From Zhouia amylolytica (GTDB lineage Bacteria; Bacteroidota; Bacteroidia; Flavobacteriales; Flavobacteriaceae): DNA of 64,000 nucleotides. The stretch lies in contig NZ_FPAG01000009.1 in the NCBI RefSeq assembly GCF_900116365.1, positions 156,633 to 220,632 of the forward strand. Direction: 5' to 3'. The notes beneath the pieces were generated by a model. It was not told the origin of the DNA. It ran no database searches and worked only from the letters and a program-made list of their open reading frames with translations. Below are positions 61,744-64,000 of this stretch, piece by piece. The position numbers and the translations under genes are program-made. Within the stretch, counting starts at the first letter, position 1, and each line of letters begins with the position of its first letter.

Positions 61744-63711
61744 TTACATTATAATCTTTAAAACATTATTATCAGCAATCTTTACTTCAGTATTTGGTAA
61801 ACCTTTATATTGAAAAATCAGTTTTTGTCCTTTCTCTACCTTGATTGCAAAGTCACCATCATAATTAGTTACAGCTCCCTTGCTGGTACCTTCAATCACA
61901 ATTGCCACGCCCGGTAGCCCTTTTCCATTATTAGATACATTACCCTTAACTATACCCGATTCCAATGAGGAATCGTACTCTTGGTAAACAGCACGAGCTC
62001 CTGCGTTAGGTTTTACCATTGAAGTTTGTTTATCTGACACCTTTGTAAATTTAGTTTGATCTGATAACCTAAAAACAATTGGATAAGCAAAAGTCACAGG
62101 CACGGCATTTCCATTATCATCTCTTCCTGGTTCAATTACCGGTAATGCATTAATGATTCTTTTGGCTTCAGCTTCTAATAACTCATGTGGCCCCCTGGTT
62201 CTCATTACCGTAGTAGATCCGTCAGGATTAATTTTAAACTGAACATACACTCTTCCTTGTACTCCTTGATCATGAGCTTTTTTAGGATAACGAAAATACT
62301 TTCTTACATGGGCATCGAGCTGGTCCTTAAAACACTGAAATTGTTCTTTTTCAATTATATCAATACAAGTTGGAAATGCCGGTTTTTGATAAGCTACGTT
62401 ATAAGGCACCTCAGGTCCTCCATCTTGTTTATTCATGGGCTTATTTTCGCCAGGAGTAGGGGTGTCTAGACTAAAAGATATAGGATAAGCAAAACTTACA
62501 GGAACGACATTGTCGTTTTTATCTCTACCCGGATTCAGTTGTGGAAGCTTTTCAAAAATTCGTAGAGCCTCTCCTTCTAGTAATTTTGTTGGCCCTCTTA
62601 GGTTCAAGACGGTAATATTGCCACTTGTTTCAACTCTAAACTGAACATACACCCTCCCTTGCTCACCTTTTTCCTGAGCTTCTTCAGGATAACGGAAATT
62701 TTTTCGAATATGATTATCTAACTGTTCTTTAAAACTTTTAAATAGATCTTCATCATTTTCATAACCTTTAAAAGAAGGTTTTTGAGCTACAACTGTAAAT
62801 GGAACATCCTCAGTATTCAGGACCGTATTCTCCGGTGTTGATTCTTCTTTAGCCTCTTTTTCACATGAAGTATAAACCAACATGCCTAATACCAAAGGTA
62901 CCATTAGCAAATACTTTAATTGCCAGACTTTTCTAGATCTTGTTTTTTGTAACATAACGATTCGTTTTTTGATTAATGAATGATTAAAAAATTGATTGAT
63001 GAATGATATATGTTCTGTATTGAACACTTGTTCCAATAACAGCTCATACGATTGTTTCTTTGATTTCTTTGCCGTGTGCGCATCGGCTATAAACTCATGC
63101 AACTCTGAAACTCGTGCCTGATAGATATAGATGAGTGGATTAAACCAAAATACGATGCGTAAGAGTTCGAACAGCATTAAGTCCCACGTATGCTTTTCTT
63201 TGATATGCACCAGCTCGTGTTCGATGATATGCTGATGATTCTTCTCTTTAATACTATCTCCGAGAAAAATATGCTTGAAAAAGGAAAAGGCGACTTCACT
63301 CTTGGTCAAGAGCACCTCAGTATATTCCTGATACCAGTGGATCTTTCCTTGTCGTTTTAATTGATATATCTTATATAACTTATATCCAAACCAAAGTACA
63401 CTTAGCAAACTTCCTGCAAGCAACAACCACTGCCACCAGAATAAATCTGGCAACAAGGAGGCCTGTGCAGCCTGGCTCTCTGTAACCGTGGTTTCCGCTA
63501 AAACGATAACAGGTAATTGCATCGCATATGCCTGGGGCACTACTTCTTTAAAGGAATCCAACTGAATGAAAGGCAGTGCTAACGAAAGTAGTGGCGTGAT
63601 AATTAAATACGCCCTGTTCCAGTTAAAAAAGGTTTCTTTCTTTAGCAACACATCGTATACTAATAGAAATAGCAATTGGAACGCTATGGTTTGGATAATG
63701 TAGTGTAACAT
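61744..63711 (-). CDS. M56 (BlaR1-like) metallopeptidase fused to two TonB-C domains
   Basis: 655 residues. Membrane helices near 5-22, 35-50, 93-110 and 265-282; zinc motif H-E-L-V-H (165-169) with E206 in L-H-E-F-I-A-D. After the last helix come two copies of a TonB C-terminal domain (about 325-416 and 455-550), each with N-F-R-Y-P or Y-F-R-Y-P and G-R-V-Y-V-Q-F, then a CarboxypepD-regulatory-like domain (about 585-655, with G-L-P-G-V-A-I-V-I-E-G-T). The extra domains replace the penicillin sensor of BlaR1. It starts 2 nt after the blaI-like gene stop. Confidence 0.88.
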   Translation of the reverse strand: MLHYIIQTIAFQLLFLLVYDVLLKKETFFNWNRAYLIITPLLSLALPFIQLDSFKEVVPQAYAMQLPVIVLAETTVTESQAAQASLLPDLFWWQWLLLAGSLLSVLWFGYKLYKIYQLKRQGKIHWYQEYTEVLLTKSEVAFSFFKHIFLGDSIKEKNHQHIIEHELVHIKEKHTWDLMLFELLRIVFWFNPLIYIYQARVSELHEFIADAHTAKKSKKQSYELLLEQVFNTEHISFINQFFNHSLIKKRIVMLQKTRSRKVWQLKYLLMVPLVLGMLVYTSCEKEAKEESTPENTVLNTEDVPFTVVAQKPSFKGYENDEDLFKSFKEQLDNHIRKNFRYPEEAQEKGEQGRVYVQFRVETSGNITVLNLRGPTKLLEGEALRIFEKLPQLNPGRDKNDNVVPVSFAYPISFSLDTPTPGENKPMNKQDGGPEVPYNVAYQKPAFPTCIDIIEKEQFQCFKDQLDAHVRKYFRYPKKAHDQGVQGRVYVQFKINPDGSTTVMRTRGPHELLEAEAKRIINALPVIEPGRDDNGNAVPVTFAYPIVFRLSDQTKFTKVSDKQTSMVKPNAGARAVYQEYDSSLESGIVKGNVSNNGKGLPGVAIVIEGTSKGAVTNYDGDFAIKVEKGQKLIFQYKGLPNTEVKIADNNVLKIIM

Positions 63712-63713
63712 GA

Positions 63714-64000
63714 TTATTCGTCTTCTTTGTTCAACTCTTTTAAAATGGCTTCCATCTCTTTCAGGCTGATGTCATTCTTCTTGACAAAAAACGAAACCAT
63801 ACTTTTAAAGGAACCCTGAAAGTAATTGTCCATTAGCTTATTAAGCGATTGATTGCTGTACTCCTCTTTCTTTAACAGCGGATAATACACATACCCCTTC
63901 CCTTCTTTTTCATGCCCTACAAAGCCTTTGCTTTCCAGGATTCGAATAATCGTAGAAACTGTATTATAGGCGGGTTTTGGCTCCGGCAAATTCTCAATGA
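63714..64000 (-). CDS. BlaI/MecI family repressor, N-terminus outside the window
   Basis: 95 residues of the C-terminal part are visible. The recognition-helix region reads E-P-K-P-A-Y-N-T-V-S-T-I-I-R-I-L-E-S-K-G-F, aligned with the E-P-K-P-A-N-T-T-I-A-T-L-L of the BlaI at 11782-12147, and a helical dimerisation half follows. The reading frame continues past 64000; the apparent TTG start at 63989 is an internal Leu codon. Its promoter lies outside the window, so operators cannot be checked. The downstream M56 gene is 2 nt away. Confidence 0.9.
   Translation of the reverse strand, partial: IENLPEPKPAYNTVSTIIRILESKGFVGHEKEGKGYVYYPLLKKEEYSNQSLNKLMDNYFQGSFKSMVSFFVKKNDISLKEMEAILKELNKEDE

Noticed and set aside
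63714..63989. A complete short gene starting at TTG 63989
   Set aside because: Alignment with the other BlaI shows the TTG is internal; the gene continues beyond the window.

Overview
The window looks like the chromosome of a member of the Bacteroidetes, most likely a flavobacterium. Supporting signs are low GC, A-rich leaders without clear Shine-Dalgarno sites, several TAnnTTTG -7 promoter elements, a SusC/SusD pair with an ECF sigma factor and FecR-type anti-sigma factor, many Bacteroidetes-type lipoproteins, and a DUF3078 gene next to dxs. I cannot name a genus.

Layout. 1-11.4 kb is housekeeping: the start of tadA diverging from dxs, a DUF3078 protein, penicillin-binding protein 1A, tRNA-Leu(TAG), then an M20 dipeptidase, dipeptidyl peptidase IV and Xaa-Pro aminopeptidase, which together suit proline-peptide use. 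11.7-14.4 kb is a BlaI/M56 (BlaR1-like) pair whose promoter lies inside two TCTACAnnTGTAGA-type palindromes. 14.4-17.7 kb holds an unknown lipoprotein and a secreted heparinase II/III-like polysaccharide lyase.

17.8-37.5 kb is the most distinctive region, transcribed leftward: ECF sigma factor, FecR anti-sigma factor, STN-bearing SusC, SusD, a lipoprotein that resembles the import-associated zinc metallohydrolases but lacks HExxH, a second surface lipoprotein, an M16 protease and a terminator; then three tandem periplasmic thioredoxin-like paralogues and a second M16 protease. No glycoside hydrolase or lyase lies inside it, so I infer a peptide or protein uptake system that combines disulfide reduction with proteolysis.

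37.7-50.8 kb carries a sulfide:quinone-reductase-like flavoprotein, a DUF4407 protein, a GH95 fucosidase, a divergent MFS/Crp pair, small membrane proteins, a secreted amidohydrolase, an AsmA-like protein and a YdeI-like protein. 50.8-57.9 kb carries PhnA, a secreted two-repeat protein, a racemase/Na+ symporter/GNAT operon, S21, YjbR, DUF4230, DUF4260 and a cyclase. 57.9-60.5 kb is hemW and ruvC, separated by a decayed four-helix-bundle gene flanked by short repeats. 60.6-64.0 kb is a second BlaI/M56 unit in which the M56 protein is fused to two TonB C-terminal domains and a carboxypeptidase-regulatory-like domain, followed by a TPR protein.

Family assignments come from reading motifs; no database search was run.
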